The notes under the pieces: model-generated | Database searches by the model: none | What the model was told of the DNA's origin: nothing | Seen by the model: the letters and a program-made list of their open reading frames with translations, nothing else | Position numbers and translations under genes: made by a program | Shown here: one piece after another, positions 23,177 through 31,028 of the stretch | Position numbering within the stretch: position 1 is the first letter of the stretch | How the letters are laid out: the number at the start of each line of letters is the position of its first letter | Assembly (NCBI GenBank): GCA_027313145.1 | Contig: DAHVEJ010000022.1 | Location: forward strand, 1 to 33,132 | DNA length: 33,132 nt | Direction of reading: 5' to 3' | From: Phycisphaerales bacterium | GTDB lineage: Bacteria > Planctomycetota > Phycisphaerae > WQYP01

Positions 23177-23473
23177 ATGAATGTGATGGTGGATTTATGC
23201 GTGATTCCTATGGGGGTGGGCGTATCGGTTTCACGCCATGTTGCGGCGTGTCAGAAAATTTTGGGCCAAGCCGGACTCAAACATCAGATGCACGCATGGG
23301 GCACAAATATAGAAGGCGATTGGGATACAGTCTTTGCCGCCATTAAGCAATGCCATGAGGCGGTCCACGCCATGGGTGCCCCGCGCATTGTGACAACGCT
23401 TAAAATAGGAACACGCACGGACCGGGTACAGACACTGGAAGATAAAATCCAAAGCGTGCGGGAAAAGTTGTGA
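23177..23473 (+). CDS. MTH1187 family (UPF0045) thiamine-binding protein
   Basis: A 98-residue protein of the MTH1187/YkoF-like fold. It has the family's start (VMVDLCVIPMGVGVSVSRHV), central HAWGTNIEGDWDTVFAAIKQCHEAV and end RIVTTLKIGTRTD. Members bind thiamine or related compounds and form oligomers in the cytoplasm. AAGGA lies about 8 bases before the ATG. It probably shares the tsaB transcript and ends 10 bases from the convergent folE2 stop. Confidence 0.9.
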   Translation: MNVMVDLCVIPMGVGVSVSRHVAACQKILGQAGLKHQMHAWGTNIEGDWDTVFAAIKQCHEAVHAMGAPRIVTTLKIGTRTDRVQTLEDKIQSVREKL

Positions 23474-23483
23474 GCCCGTCGGC

Positions 23484-24290
23484 TTAGCGTTTATCGCGTT
23501 CGATCTGGGCGAAAGCGTTATGGTTATGGATGGATTCAAAGTTTTCACTTTGAATGCTGTACCAGGTAATCTGCTGATTTTCTTCCATCGCCAGGGCCAG
23601 ATCGCGGATGATATCTTCCACAAATTTGGGATTATCAAAGGCCTGCTCGGTGACAAATTTTTCATCCGGGCGTTTGAGCACCGCATACACGGGGGCGCTG
23701 GCGGCGGATTCCATAATCTTCACGAGGTCTTCAATCCATAGATCACCGGTAAACCGCACGCGAGCGCTGATTTCGCACCGCTGATTATGGGCACCGTAGG
23801 CGGAAATTTCCTTACTGCATGGGCACAGGGACGTGGCCGGAGCTTTGACTCCGAGAATAAAATCATCGGAGCCGTTACTGACGCCCTCAAACGAGCAGAC
23901 ATAATCCATCAGTCCGCGTGCCCCGGAAACCGGTGCCTCTTTTTCAATGAAGTAAGGGAAGGTCATTTCAATGTGCGCATCATCCGCGAGAAGCTTGGTC
24001 TTCATTTCATGCAGAATCGGAATGATCTGACCCGGCGTAATGCTGCGGTGATGCCTATTGAGAATTTCAAGAAACCGACTCATGTGGGTGCCCTTTTTAT
24101 GCTTGGGCAACGACACATATAAATTGATCATGGCAACGGTGTTTTGCTCTCCGCCGTCCGGAGTGCGCAAGGTAATCGGATAGCGTACCGCCTTGACTCC
24201 AACTTTATCAATGGCGATGTTGCGCTTATCCTGTGCGGACTGCACGTCGGCCAGTTTTGCTGGTGCTTTTTCGGTTAAATTTCCCATCAT
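23484..24290 (-). CDS. folE2: GTP cyclohydrolase FolE2 (type IB)
   Basis: FolE2 converts GTP to dihydroneopterin triphosphate, the first step of folate and queuosine precursor synthesis, and can work with metals other than zinc. The 268-residue sequence has RNIAIDKVGVKAVRYPI, GTHMSRFLEIL (67-77), the Cys motif SLCPCSKEIS (154-163; C156, C158) and YGAHNQRCEI. The start is set at the first of two adjacent ATGs, where family similarity begins; the frame stays open about 48 codons further up without conserved sequence. A 171-base leader with possible structure separates it from hisI. Confidence 0.92.
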   Translation of the reverse strand: MMGNLTEKAPAKLADVQSAQDKRNIAIDKVGVKAVRYPITLRTPDGGEQNTVAMINLYVSLPKHKKGTHMSRFLEILNRHHRSITPGQIIPILHEMKTKLLADDAHIEMTFPYFIEKEAPVSGARGLMDYVCSFEGVSNGSDDFILGVKAPATSLCPCSKEISAYGAHNQRCEISARVRFTGDLWIEDLVKIMESAASAPVYAVLKRPDEKFVTEQAFDNPKFVEDIIRDLALAMEENQQITWYSIQSENFESIHNHNAFAQIERDKR

Positions 24291-24461
24291 ATTGAATACC
24301 CGCGTACAAGGTTCATCTCCGGCACCCATGCGTCCACCGCATGACAGCTTTCTGGTCTGAATGATGACACCTTTGCGTCCAAACAGACTCTGTCCGAGAC
24401 AAACAATGCTAGGCGGCTTTTTCCACGAAAGCAACCCCGTTCGGCCGCCTTAAACATGTGG
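24291..24461 (-). promoter_or_regulatory. Structured leader region of folE2
   Basis: Between the hisI stop and the folE2 start lies a perfect 7-bp stem (AGGCGGC/GCCGCCT, arms 24444-24450 and 24411-24417) and a shorter hairpin CATGCG-GTGGA-CGCATG closer to the start. It also has the word GACGCAAAG at 24379-24371. No known riboswitch fits overall and no T run follows the first stem. Confidence 0.35.
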
Positions 24462-24884
24462 CTACTTTTTGTAGATGCCCGCGGGATCCACCTGTCGCTG
24501 GAGCACAAATTCCAACTTGCTGGAAGCGGCAGCATCACCGGGCACAATTTTGCGGTAAAAGCAGGAGCGATAGCCGTTGTGACAGGCGGCCCCTTTTTGC
24601 CGCACCTTCATGACCACCGCATCCTGATCACAATCCACAAGCAGTTCCTGTACTTCCTGAATATGCCCGCTTTCTTCACCTTTTACCCAGAATTTTCCCC
24701 GCGATCGGCTCCAGTATGTGGCTTTGCCGGTGGCGATGGTTTTTTCCAGCGCCGCCTGATTCATAAAGGCCACCATTAAAACCTCTTTGGTATCGGCATC
24801 CACGGCCACCGCGGTAAGCAGGCCGGCGGAATCCAATTTGATATCCAATGCGGTACCGAGTTCCCGTTCTTTGTTATCAGACAT
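24462..24884 (-). CDS. hisI: Phosphoribosyl-AMP cyclohydrolase
   Basis: HisI opens the adenine ring of phosphoribosyl-AMP, step three of histidine synthesis, with a zinc ion shared at the dimer interface. The 140-residue protein has VLMVAFMNQAALEKT, TYWSRSRGKFWVKGEESGH, the metal motif DCDQDAV and the Cys motif KGAACHNGYRSCFYR. It is the single-domain form, without a HisE fusion. The start MSDNKER follows GGAAGG closely; a longer in-frame start 54 bases earlier lacks a site. It lies about 70 bases after the ferredoxin gene and before the folE2 leader; no other his gene is nearby. Confidence 0.93.
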   Translation of the reverse strand: MSDNKERELGTALDIKLDSAGLLTAVAVDADTKEVLMVAFMNQAALEKTIATGKATYWSRSRGKFWVKGEESGHIQEVQELLVDCDQDAVVMKVRQKGAACHNGYRSCFYRKIVPGDAAASSKLEFVLQRQVDPAGIYKK

Positions 24885-24953
24885 AAAACCTTCCAAATTA
24901 AACATTCGTCCCGGCGACAAATCCGCCGCTGATTCCATCTTGCCTCACGATAT

Positions 24954-25766
24954 TTAATCTTCCGGCAGCTCTTCCATCCGTCTTAATGGCTGCACTGTAA
25001 TAGCCGTGGGGTGAGTGGGACAGGCCTGCTCGCACATGCCGCATCCCGTGCACCCGCCGGGTTTTACCAAAACCCGGCCGGAATGAGCGCTGACAACGAT
25101 AGCATTCTCACCAATGGGACAGGCCTCAAGGCACAGGCGGCAATCCTCTCCATGATGGCGCAGACATGTTTCATGCTTCACTTCCGCCAGACCCATACGG
25201 ATGGACAGTTTATCCACCAAAGTTAACGCTCCGGTCGGGCAGGCTTTCATACACGCCAATTCATCGCACAGCACACACGGTGCAATAGCGGGGGCAATAT
25301 ACGGATACCCATCGCCGACACAGGCGGAGGCATCAATTTGTATGCACTTGACCGGGCAGGCCTCCACGCAGGCTCCGCAGCGCGAACACATCGACTCAAA
25401 TTCCTCCGAGGGCTTGGCCCCGGGAGGCCGTAAAATTGTTTGCGGCTCCATGGACCGGTGCAGGCCGGGCATCATGGGGGAATCGTCATCATAACTTGGC
25501 GGGGAGAATTGCCCCTCAAATACGTCCGTGACCGGTTCCATGCGGCTTTCTATTAAGCTGGCCACCGGGGCAAGGATATCACTTAAACATTTAGCAAAAA
25601 ACCCGCGACGCCGGGGATCATGTTCCGCCGATGGCACCCGGGGCTGTTCCTTACGCGCCGACTCAACGGGAGCGGACGCGGATGCCTGGGCCTCCGATAT
25701 CGGAGAATCACTTTCACCGGTTGTTCCAGTGCCATGATCTGATGAATTATCCATGTCCTGCGTCAT
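24954..25766 (-). CDS. Four-cluster [4Fe-4S] ferredoxin of NapG/MauM type, without a normal Tat signal
   Basis: The 270-residue protein has four cysteine motifs: C127-C130-C133-C137, C164-C167-C172-C176, C201-C209-C212-C216 and C239-C242-C245-C249. The spacing of the second and third sets is that of NapG/MauM-type ferredoxins, which pass electrons to periplasmic systems. Those proteins begin with a Tat signal. Here an acidic, Ser-rich segment of about 50 residues precedes RRRGFFAKCL (52-61), which recalls a Tat motif but has no proper hydrophobic core after it. No nap or mau gene adjoins it; rodA lies upstream. It may serve a cytoplasmic or membrane-linked redox partner. Confidence 0.82.
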   Translation of the reverse strand: MTQDMDNSSDHGTGTTGESDSPISEAQASASAPVESARKEQPRVPSAEHDPRRRGFFAKCLSDILAPVASLIESRMEPVTDVFEGQFSPPSYDDDSPMMPGLHRSMEPQTILRPPGAKPSEEFESMCSRCGACVEACPVKCIQIDASACVGDGYPYIAPAIAPCVLCDELACMKACPTGALTLVDKLSIRMGLAEVKHETCLRHHGEDCRLCLEACPIGENAIVVSAHSGRVLVKPGGCTGCGMCEQACPTHPTAITVQPLRRMEELPED

Positions 25767-25800
25767 AAAAAGATTATAGCGATTGGCGGTGGGTATGTCG
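25767..25800 (-). promoter_or_regulatory. Promoter of the ferredoxin gene, apparently leaderless
   Basis: A perfect TATAAT (25778-25773) ends 6 bases before the ATG. Initiation 6-7 bases downstream would fall on the start codon itself. TTGACC lies upstream, but with a 23-base gap, so the -35 is not normal. No ribosome site precedes the ATG. Confidence 0.45.
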
Positions 25801-25819
25801 CGGTCAAAAGAGCTGAAGA

Positions 25820-27046
25820 TTATCCACGGGCGGCGGGACGTTCGCGGCTGCCGGGAATCATGCGTCGGCCGCGCATGGCGACATTGAGAATCAGCGACAT
25901 GGCCAGCATATCCGCCAGCATGGCGCTGCCGCCGTAAGACATAAACGGCAACGTGATGCCTACCACCGGAATAATCCCCGTGGTCATGGCGATGTTAATA
26001 ACCGCTTGGAGGATTAACATGCAGGATAACCCCACAACCAGGAGCCGCCCGAAGCTGTCCGCCGCTTCTCCCGCCGTTTCCATGCAGGAAGCGAAGAATA
26101 TGAGATATAGAACCACGATGCCAATGGCACCGGCAAAACCCCACTGACTGCCCACAACCGCGAAGATAAAATCATTGGATGCTTCGGGCAGTAATCCATG
26201 GCGAATCTCCACCGTGCCCGCCAGTCCCTGACCGGTCAAACCGCCGCTGCCTTCAGCAATTTCACTCTGGCGTTTCTGATACAGTTCTCCGGAGAGCTGG
26301 CGATGGGTGGGCTTACCATGCACAAACAAGGCCACGATGCGCTGTTTCTGATAGGGCTTAAGCAGCGGATAGCAACCCGGTGCCACCGCCATGGCAATCA
26401 GCGCAATGGCCAGCAGATGGCGGAATTTCGCGCCCGCCGCAATAAGCATGGCATACAGCACCACGGGAAAAAGCAGCGCCGTGCCAAGATCAGGCTCAAT
26501 AAGAATCAGACTCATGGGAATAATGGCGAAGATAAATGGGAGAATCAGCTTGTTGAGTTGCCGCATGTCTTTATGCATGCGCAGACACCACGCAACCGAC
26601 ATGACAAAAGATATTTTCGCCAATTCACTGGGTTGAAGGTCAATGCCGCCCGGAATGATAAACCAGCGGTGACTGCCCTTGATCGGCCGCGCGAAACGCA
26701 CGGCAATAAGCAGCAGCGTCGTAAAAATAAAAAAGCCGTACGCCAGATATCCCAGTTTGCGGTAGTTAACCGTCAGCAGCAGCAACAAAATCGCGGCCCC
26801 AACAAGAATATGAATTTCCTGACGGACCATTAATCCGCGGCCGCAAATTCGCACCGCCATGAGGCTGGCTGTGCACAGCAGCGCCACGGCCAGCAGCATC
26901 AGCCACGCCAACCGCGTTGCCACAAGTTCCGGCATGACCCGATGCCAGATGGTTTCCAACAACGTGGATACCCCGGATGAACGCGAATTCCCACCGGCAA
27001 AACGGGGCATAAGTAAAGATGAATTCTCATCACGCTGGTCGGTCAC
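25820..27046 (-). CDS. rodA: Rod-shape-determining peptidoglycan polymerase RodA
   Basis: A SEDS-family glycosyltransferase that polymerises lipid II during cell elongation, working with PBP2. The 408-residue protein has about ten transmembrane segments, the SEDS motifs GSHRWFIIPGGIDLQPSE and IEPDLGTAL, and the C-terminal block GITLPFMSYGGSAMLADM. Its N-terminus carries about 40 extra polar residues. The GTG start overlaps the mrdA stop (GTGA), showing translational coupling with its usual partner. Confidence 0.94.
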   Translation of the reverse strand: MTDQRDENSSLLMPRFAGGNSRSSGVSTLLETIWHRVMPELVATRLAWLMLLAVALLCTASLMAVRICGRGLMVRQEIHILVGAAILLLLLTVNYRKLGYLAYGFFIFTTLLLIAVRFARPIKGSHRWFIIPGGIDLQPSELAKISFVMSVAWCLRMHKDMRQLNKLILPFIFAIIPMSLILIEPDLGTALLFPVVLYAMLIAAGAKFRHLLAIALIAMAVAPGCYPLLKPYQKQRIVALFVHGKPTHRQLSGELYQKRQSEIAEGSGGLTGQGLAGTVEIRHGLLPEASNDFIFAVVGSQWGFAGAIGIVVLYLIFFASCMETAGEAADSFGRLLVVGLSCMLILQAVINIAMTTGIIPVVGITLPFMSYGGSAMLADMLAMSLILNVAMRGRRMIPGSRERPAARG

Positions 27047-29094
27047 GGATTGGCGGCCTCCGGCAAGTAGCCGCGCTGTTGCATCAGCTCAATACACTCT
27101 TTCACGATCGGCCCGGCGACCTGCCCGCCATAGCCGCCCATTTCCACCACCGCCGCGATGACATACTTGGGATGATCCGCCGGCACGCAGCCGATAAACC
27201 AGCCGTCATCACCTTTGACCACAGTGGTTTTGCCGTTGGTTCGCACCAGTTCGGCGGTCTGCGCGGTGCCGGTCTTCCCTTCCACCGGCAACGTAAAATC
27301 ATCCATATTCGCGGTCCCCAGGGGGCCGTGCACCACCAAATACATTCCCTTATATATATATTTAAGATAAGAGGTGTTGATAGGAATCTTCCGCGCCGGC
27401 GGGCGGTGGAATTGCTCAATTAACTGCGGCCGCATCCAGAGTCCGCCGCGCAGCATGGCCGTGTAACCATTGGCCATCTGCAACGGCGTCACCGCCATTG
27501 GCCCCTGCCCGATACCCATCATAATCGCATCATCCAGACGCTTTATTTTGCTGATGGCGTGATCCGTCGGCGGAAGATAACCGCTGGTCTCTTCCGCCAG
27601 CCCAATACCCGTGGGCGAACCCAGGCCGTAGCTGCGATAGGCGGCGACCAATCGGGTAAGCCCCAGTCGCATGCCGACGTTGTAGAAAAATACGTCGCAG
27701 GATTCCTCAATTCCGGTGACCACATCGGTCGGGCCGCGTCCGTATGGATACGAATCATCACGAAACACATTGGGATGATCAGGAAACAGTTCCGGGCCGC
27801 AGTTGATGATGGTATCGGGCGTAATAACGCCCAGGGTCATGGCAATAGACGCTTCCAGCGGTTTAACAATGCTGCCGGGGGGAAACGCGCTGGACATGGC
27901 CCGATCCATCAAGGGTAGCCGGGGATCTTTTAACAACAGTGAATAATTTTTGTGAATGGTATTAATGTTATAACCCGGCTCTGAAAGCATCAGCAGCACG
28001 CGATTGTGCCTCACGGACAGGACTACCACCGCCGCATTGTGCATCTGCCCGTTAAAATACAACAGGTGCGTCGTGGGATCCTCTAATTTTTCCCTTAGCG
28101 CCCGCTGCAGATTAATATCCAGCGTCAAGCGAATATTCTGCCCGGGAACCGGCTTGCGATAATCTTCCTTTACTTGATGACCTTCCAGATTCACCAGCCG
28201 CACACCACGCGCGCCGCGTAATAATTTTTCAGCCGCATGTTCCACGCCCGTGGCCCCCATGGTATCGCCCGGCAAATACCCCCGCAGATGCCCACGCGTA
28301 TCCCGCAGACTGCCCGCAATCAGCCGGGGAAGCACAAACGGGTGCTGTTCCACCACCGTTGCGGTGACTTGTCGCATATAACCGATCAGATGCGCCCCGA
28401 CATCGTTATACGGATATATCCGGTGCGTGCCGGCCTGCACCACCAGACCCGGATAGCGGCCCGCGTGCTTTTTGAAATACGCCGCGGCGGCAAAGCCGAT
28501 ATCGGGAATCACAGTATGAGCCTCATGGGCTTCTGCCAGATCAATGCTGTTGGCCAGGCCCATTTGCTCATCCAGATCATCCGGAGATGTTCCCGAATGC
28601 ACCGCATGGGAATACCGGACCGTCCAGACATCTTCCCGCAGCAACTGCATTCGACTGCGGATGTTATCAAAGCTGTGCAGCACCTGTCCCAGCGGCACGC
28701 CGCAATGATCCGCAATGGATTCCGGCATGCGGTCCAGCTCAGTATTGATTTTGCGCTTTTCCACCGGCAGGCGCACCAGCAATTGTGCGCGGGATAATTT
28801 AAGGCGTTCCAGACGGCGAATGGCCACCGTCGTGATCCACAACGCGTCATGGTTCATTGCCTGATAGTCAATGGCCAGGTTGTAACATGGCGTTTCCACC
28901 GCCAGCAGCCGACCGTCACGATCCATAATTTCGCCCCGCCGGGTGGGAATCATGTAGTGGCGATAGGTAAAACTGCGGGCTTCATCGCGCCAGTGCTGGT
29001 GCTGGAATATTTCCAGCGCCGCTAAGCGGGCACCAATGACGGCCATCGCCAGGGTTGCCACAACAACCAGCATGATTAATCGCCGCCTTAACAT
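27043..29094 (-). CDS. mrdA: Penicillin-binding protein 2 (elongasome transpeptidase)
   Basis: PBP2 cross-links peptidoglycan in the elongasome with RodA. The 683-residue protein has one N-terminal membrane anchor (LIMLVVVATLAMAVIGARL), the pedestal region with PTRRGEIMDRDGRLLA, and the transpeptidase domain with S408-x-x-K411 (GSIVKP), the SCD motif (EESCDVFFYN, the usual PBP2 form of SxN) and KTG at 607-609 (EGKTGTAQ). All three active-site motifs are intact. GAGGA lies about 11-12 bases before the ATG. It is 174 bases from mreD, with hairpins in that gap. Confidence 0.95.
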   Translation of the reverse strand: MLRRRLIMLVVVATLAMAVIGARLAALEIFQHQHWRDEARSFTYRHYMIPTRRGEIMDRDGRLLAVETPCYNLAIDYQAMNHDALWITTVAIRRLERLKLSRAQLLVRLPVEKRKINTELDRMPESIADHCGVPLGQVLHSFDNIRSRMQLLREDVWTVRYSHAVHSGTSPDDLDEQMGLANSIDLAEAHEAHTVIPDIGFAAAAYFKKHAGRYPGLVVQAGTHRIYPYNDVGAHLIGYMRQVTATVVEQHPFVLPRLIAGSLRDTRGHLRGYLPGDTMGATGVEHAAEKLLRGARGVRLVNLEGHQVKEDYRKPVPGQNIRLTLDINLQRALREKLEDPTTHLLYFNGQMHNAAVVVLSVRHNRVLLMLSEPGYNINTIHKNYSLLLKDPRLPLMDRAMSSAFPPGSIVKPLEASIAMTLGVITPDTIINCGPELFPDHPNVFRDDSYPYGRGPTDVVTGIEESCDVFFYNVGMRLGLTRLVAAYRSYGLGSPTGIGLAEETSGYLPPTDHAISKIKRLDDAIMMGIGQGPMAVTPLQMANGYTAMLRGGLWMRPQLIEQFHRPPARKIPINTSYLKYIYKGMYLVVHGPLGTANMDDFTLPVEGKTGTAQTAELVRTNGKTTVVKGDDGWFIGCVPADHPKYVIAAVVEMGGYGGQVAGPIVKECIELMQQRGYLPEAANP

Positions 29095-29166
29095 CTGAAT
29101 TGAATTCCTCTATGGTTGCCGCCGCATAACCGATTACCGTCTGCGCTATTGATCTTAGCGTAATGC

Positions 29167-29191
29167 CCCGGATGATTTCAACGCATCCGGG
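29167..29191. repeat. Hairpin between mreD and mrdA
   Basis: Perfect 8-bp stem CCCGGATG/CATCCGGG with a 9-base loop; a smaller CGCTA/TAGCG hairpin lies next to it (about 29144-29160). No T run follows on the minus strand. It may moderate expression between mreD and mrdA. Confidence 0.5.
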
Positions 29192-29268
29192 CGTTCAATA
29201 GTCCCTAAATGGCATGTACCAAGTGCCGCTATTTAATATCCGCACTCGGAGGACTGCGGCGGCCTGAT

Positions 29269-29805
29269 TCACCGGGCCATGCCCCGGCGATGCTGCATAT
29301 CAAAGCCGAGCATATCTCCCAGCAAAAATAAAGCTCGGAAAATCCATGGCGCAACCGCGGCGGTATACAGGCTGCTGGATAATATCACGCCCGCGTACGC
29401 CAGGCCGTTTATAATCGGCACCGGCCGACCGGCAAAATACAGGGCCAGATGGCCCAACAGCACGCGCCCCGCCAGGAACAGTAACACCGCCAGAAACGTT
29501 ATAACCATCTGCCCCAGCACGCTGGATCGAAAAATGTGCATTCGGATGCTGACAATGCCCAGGGCGATCATGCCCGCCAGAATCGCTTCTAATCCAACAA
29601 TAGACTGTCCGGTAAGGTCATACATCAGCCCGCACCAGAAGCAAGCCAGCAGCGCGGCATCTTTCTCGGCAAACAGCGCATAGAACACCGCCAGCATGAA
29701 AATATATTCAAGATGGAAATAGCCGAATTCACTCCATTGCCCGAGGTGCGCGGCCTGAAGGGCCGTGGCAAAATAGAGCAACAGAAAAAACGTCAGCCAC
29801 CGCAT
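29269..29805 (-). CDS. mreD: Rod-shape-determining protein MreD
   Basis: A 178-residue membrane protein with five to six hydrophobic segments and the typical MreD arrangement: LEYIFMLAVFYALFAEKDAALLACFWCGLMYDLTGQS. It belongs to the Mre elongation complex. Identity rests on this pattern and on the position just before mrdA and rodA. Unlike most mre operons, mreC is not next to it; a lipoprotein gene lies upstream instead. Confidence 0.8.
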   Translation of the reverse strand: MRWLTFFLLLYFATALQAAHLGQWSEFGYFHLEYIFMLAVFYALFAEKDAALLACFWCGLMYDLTGQSIVGLEAILAGMIALGIVSIRMHIFRSSVLGQMVITFLAVLLFLAGRVLLGHLALYFAGRPVPIINGLAYAGVILSSSLYTAAVAPWIFRALFLLGDMLGFDMQHRRGMAR

Positions 29806-29852
29806 AATAGAGAGTATGCCGCCAAACGCGCCTTAAGGGAAGCGACGGGCAT

Positions 29853-30311
29853 TTACGGATTGGGGCCGTAAGTGATTTTCTTCCATTGGTCCGGCTGTAC
29901 CGTCACCATCGCATCGCTGCGAATCTTATCATATTGCTGCCGGGTAATCACCGCCGTTACCGCACCGACCTGATTGGGATCATGATGGTAGCGAATGACC
30001 AACCGATCCGACATCACGTTGACATCATACATCGGTCCGTTGATGATGACTTCGTTAAGTGTGCCGGTTTCATCGCCCTTCATGGACCAGGGGCCGACCG
30101 AACTTATCAGGGCCTGAGTGTCCGGAAGGATATTGGACGACGCCGGGATCGGCACATCAATGGCTGACCGCCGCTGCGCGCCGTCAATGACGCTTAGCGT
30201 GTAGTGCGAAGGTGCCGTCAAATCAACCGGCGGCTGCTGGTAGGTGCAGCCGGCCAGCAGCAGACCGAAAATGCCGGCCAGAATCATACGCTTTGAAGAT
30301 TTTGCAATCAC
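29853..30311 (-). CDS. Predicted lipoprotein, unknown function
   Basis: The 152-residue precursor has a basic N-terminus, a hydrophobic run and the lipobox LAGC with C22. The mature part contains beta-type segments (HYTLSVIDGAQRRSAIDVPIP, GTLNEVIINGPMYDVNVMSD, RLVIRYHHDPNQVGAVTAVIT) but no family was recognised. AAGGGG lies about 9 bases before the GTG; an ATG eight codons further in would still leave a short signal. It is 47 bases ahead of mreD on the same strand, so co-expression with the elongasome genes is likely. Confidence 0.65.
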   Translation of the reverse strand: MIAKSSKRMILAGIFGLLLAGCTYQQPPVDLTAPSHYTLSVIDGAQRRSAIDVPIPASSNILPDTQALISSVGPWSMKGDETGTLNEVIINGPMYDVNVMSDRLVIRYHHDPNQVGAVTAVITRQQYDKIRSDAMVTVQPDQWKKITYGPNP

Positions 30312-30400
30312 GCCTGTTTCCCCTTGTGAATAAAAAAAGACATCCCTGTATTTTCCAGACGCATCAGCGCCTGATTTTATTGCATGGATAACTGCCGCCC

Positions 30401-30829
30401 TTACGCCGATTTTAGATCAAACACCGGCGTTCCAGTAATCAACGGTCGCCGGGGAGCGGTAAGGGCCTCATCAAGATCAAACACATCCCGAAAGTCTTCC
30501 ACGCTGTCTTCCGGCGTTTTGTGCATAATACCGCCTTCCACCATGGCGAAAACGATTTTACCAAAATCCATGGTAGTGTGAATATTCCAATGCGCCAATA
30601 CCGCACCGGCCATAATCCCATACTTGCGGATGGCCAGATCACGCAGCCCCCTGGCCAAATCCTGGCCCGATACGTGCCGTTGCCCCCCCGGCGGTTCTTC
30701 GCCGCTCTCCGCGGGATGCACGCGCTGAACGGTTTCTGCCAGACCTTCCCGCACAAAGTCAAACGCCTCCGGCGCGTAGTGCGACTGTTCCACCACATCC
30801 ATGCTCGATTTCTTTGTAAGTTTATTCAT
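30401..30829 (-). CDS. Minf_1886 family conserved protein
   Basis: The 142-residue protein matches the Minf_1886 pattern: YAPEAFDFVREGL near the start, HVSGQDLARGLRDLAIRKYG, AHWNIHTTMDFGKIVFAMVEGGIMHKTPEDSVEDF, then DLDEAL. The family is common in planctomycetes, verrucomicrobia and relatives, is cytoplasmic and has no known function. The start is uncertain: this ATG has only a weak GCGGAT before it, and another ATG lies nine codons in. It heads the minus-strand run that continues to the lipoprotein and mreD, with a good promoter upstream. Confidence 0.8.
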   Translation of the reverse strand: MNKLTKKSSMDVVEQSHYAPEAFDFVREGLAETVQRVHPAESGEEPPGGQRHVSGQDLARGLRDLAIRKYGIMAGAVLAHWNIHTTMDFGKIVFAMVEGGIMHKTPEDSVEDFRDVFDLDEALTAPRRPLITGTPVFDLKSA

Positions 30830-30892
30830 GATCCGCACAATTCCAATAAGGCGTATCAACGCTGTCCATGGCGATTGATCCGCCGGTTAATA

Positions 30893-30921
30893 ATTATATA
30901 CAATTTGCCGCCCATTGGCGA
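30893..30921 (-). promoter_or_regulatory. Promoter ahead of the Minf_1886-type gene
   Basis: On the minus strand TCGCCA, a 17-base spacer and a perfect TATAAT (30898-30893). The leader to the ATG would be about 57 bases. It may drive the whole run towards mreD, mrdA and rodA. Confidence 0.5.
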
Positions 30922-31028
30922 TCCCAATGTCACAATGCCCACCGCGCGTACGCAAGCGAATAGGTTGACTGCGGGCGCAATATGGCGGTCGAAGCCTACA
31001 ATAGAGATGTCCCCCGTTTCGCTCTCTG

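Noticed and set aside
24371-24379. GACGCAAAG in the folE2 leader as part of a cyclic-di-GMP-I (GEMM) riboswitch
   Set aside because: The core word matches, but the partner GGCAAACC and the tetraloop/receptor helices expected around it are absent.
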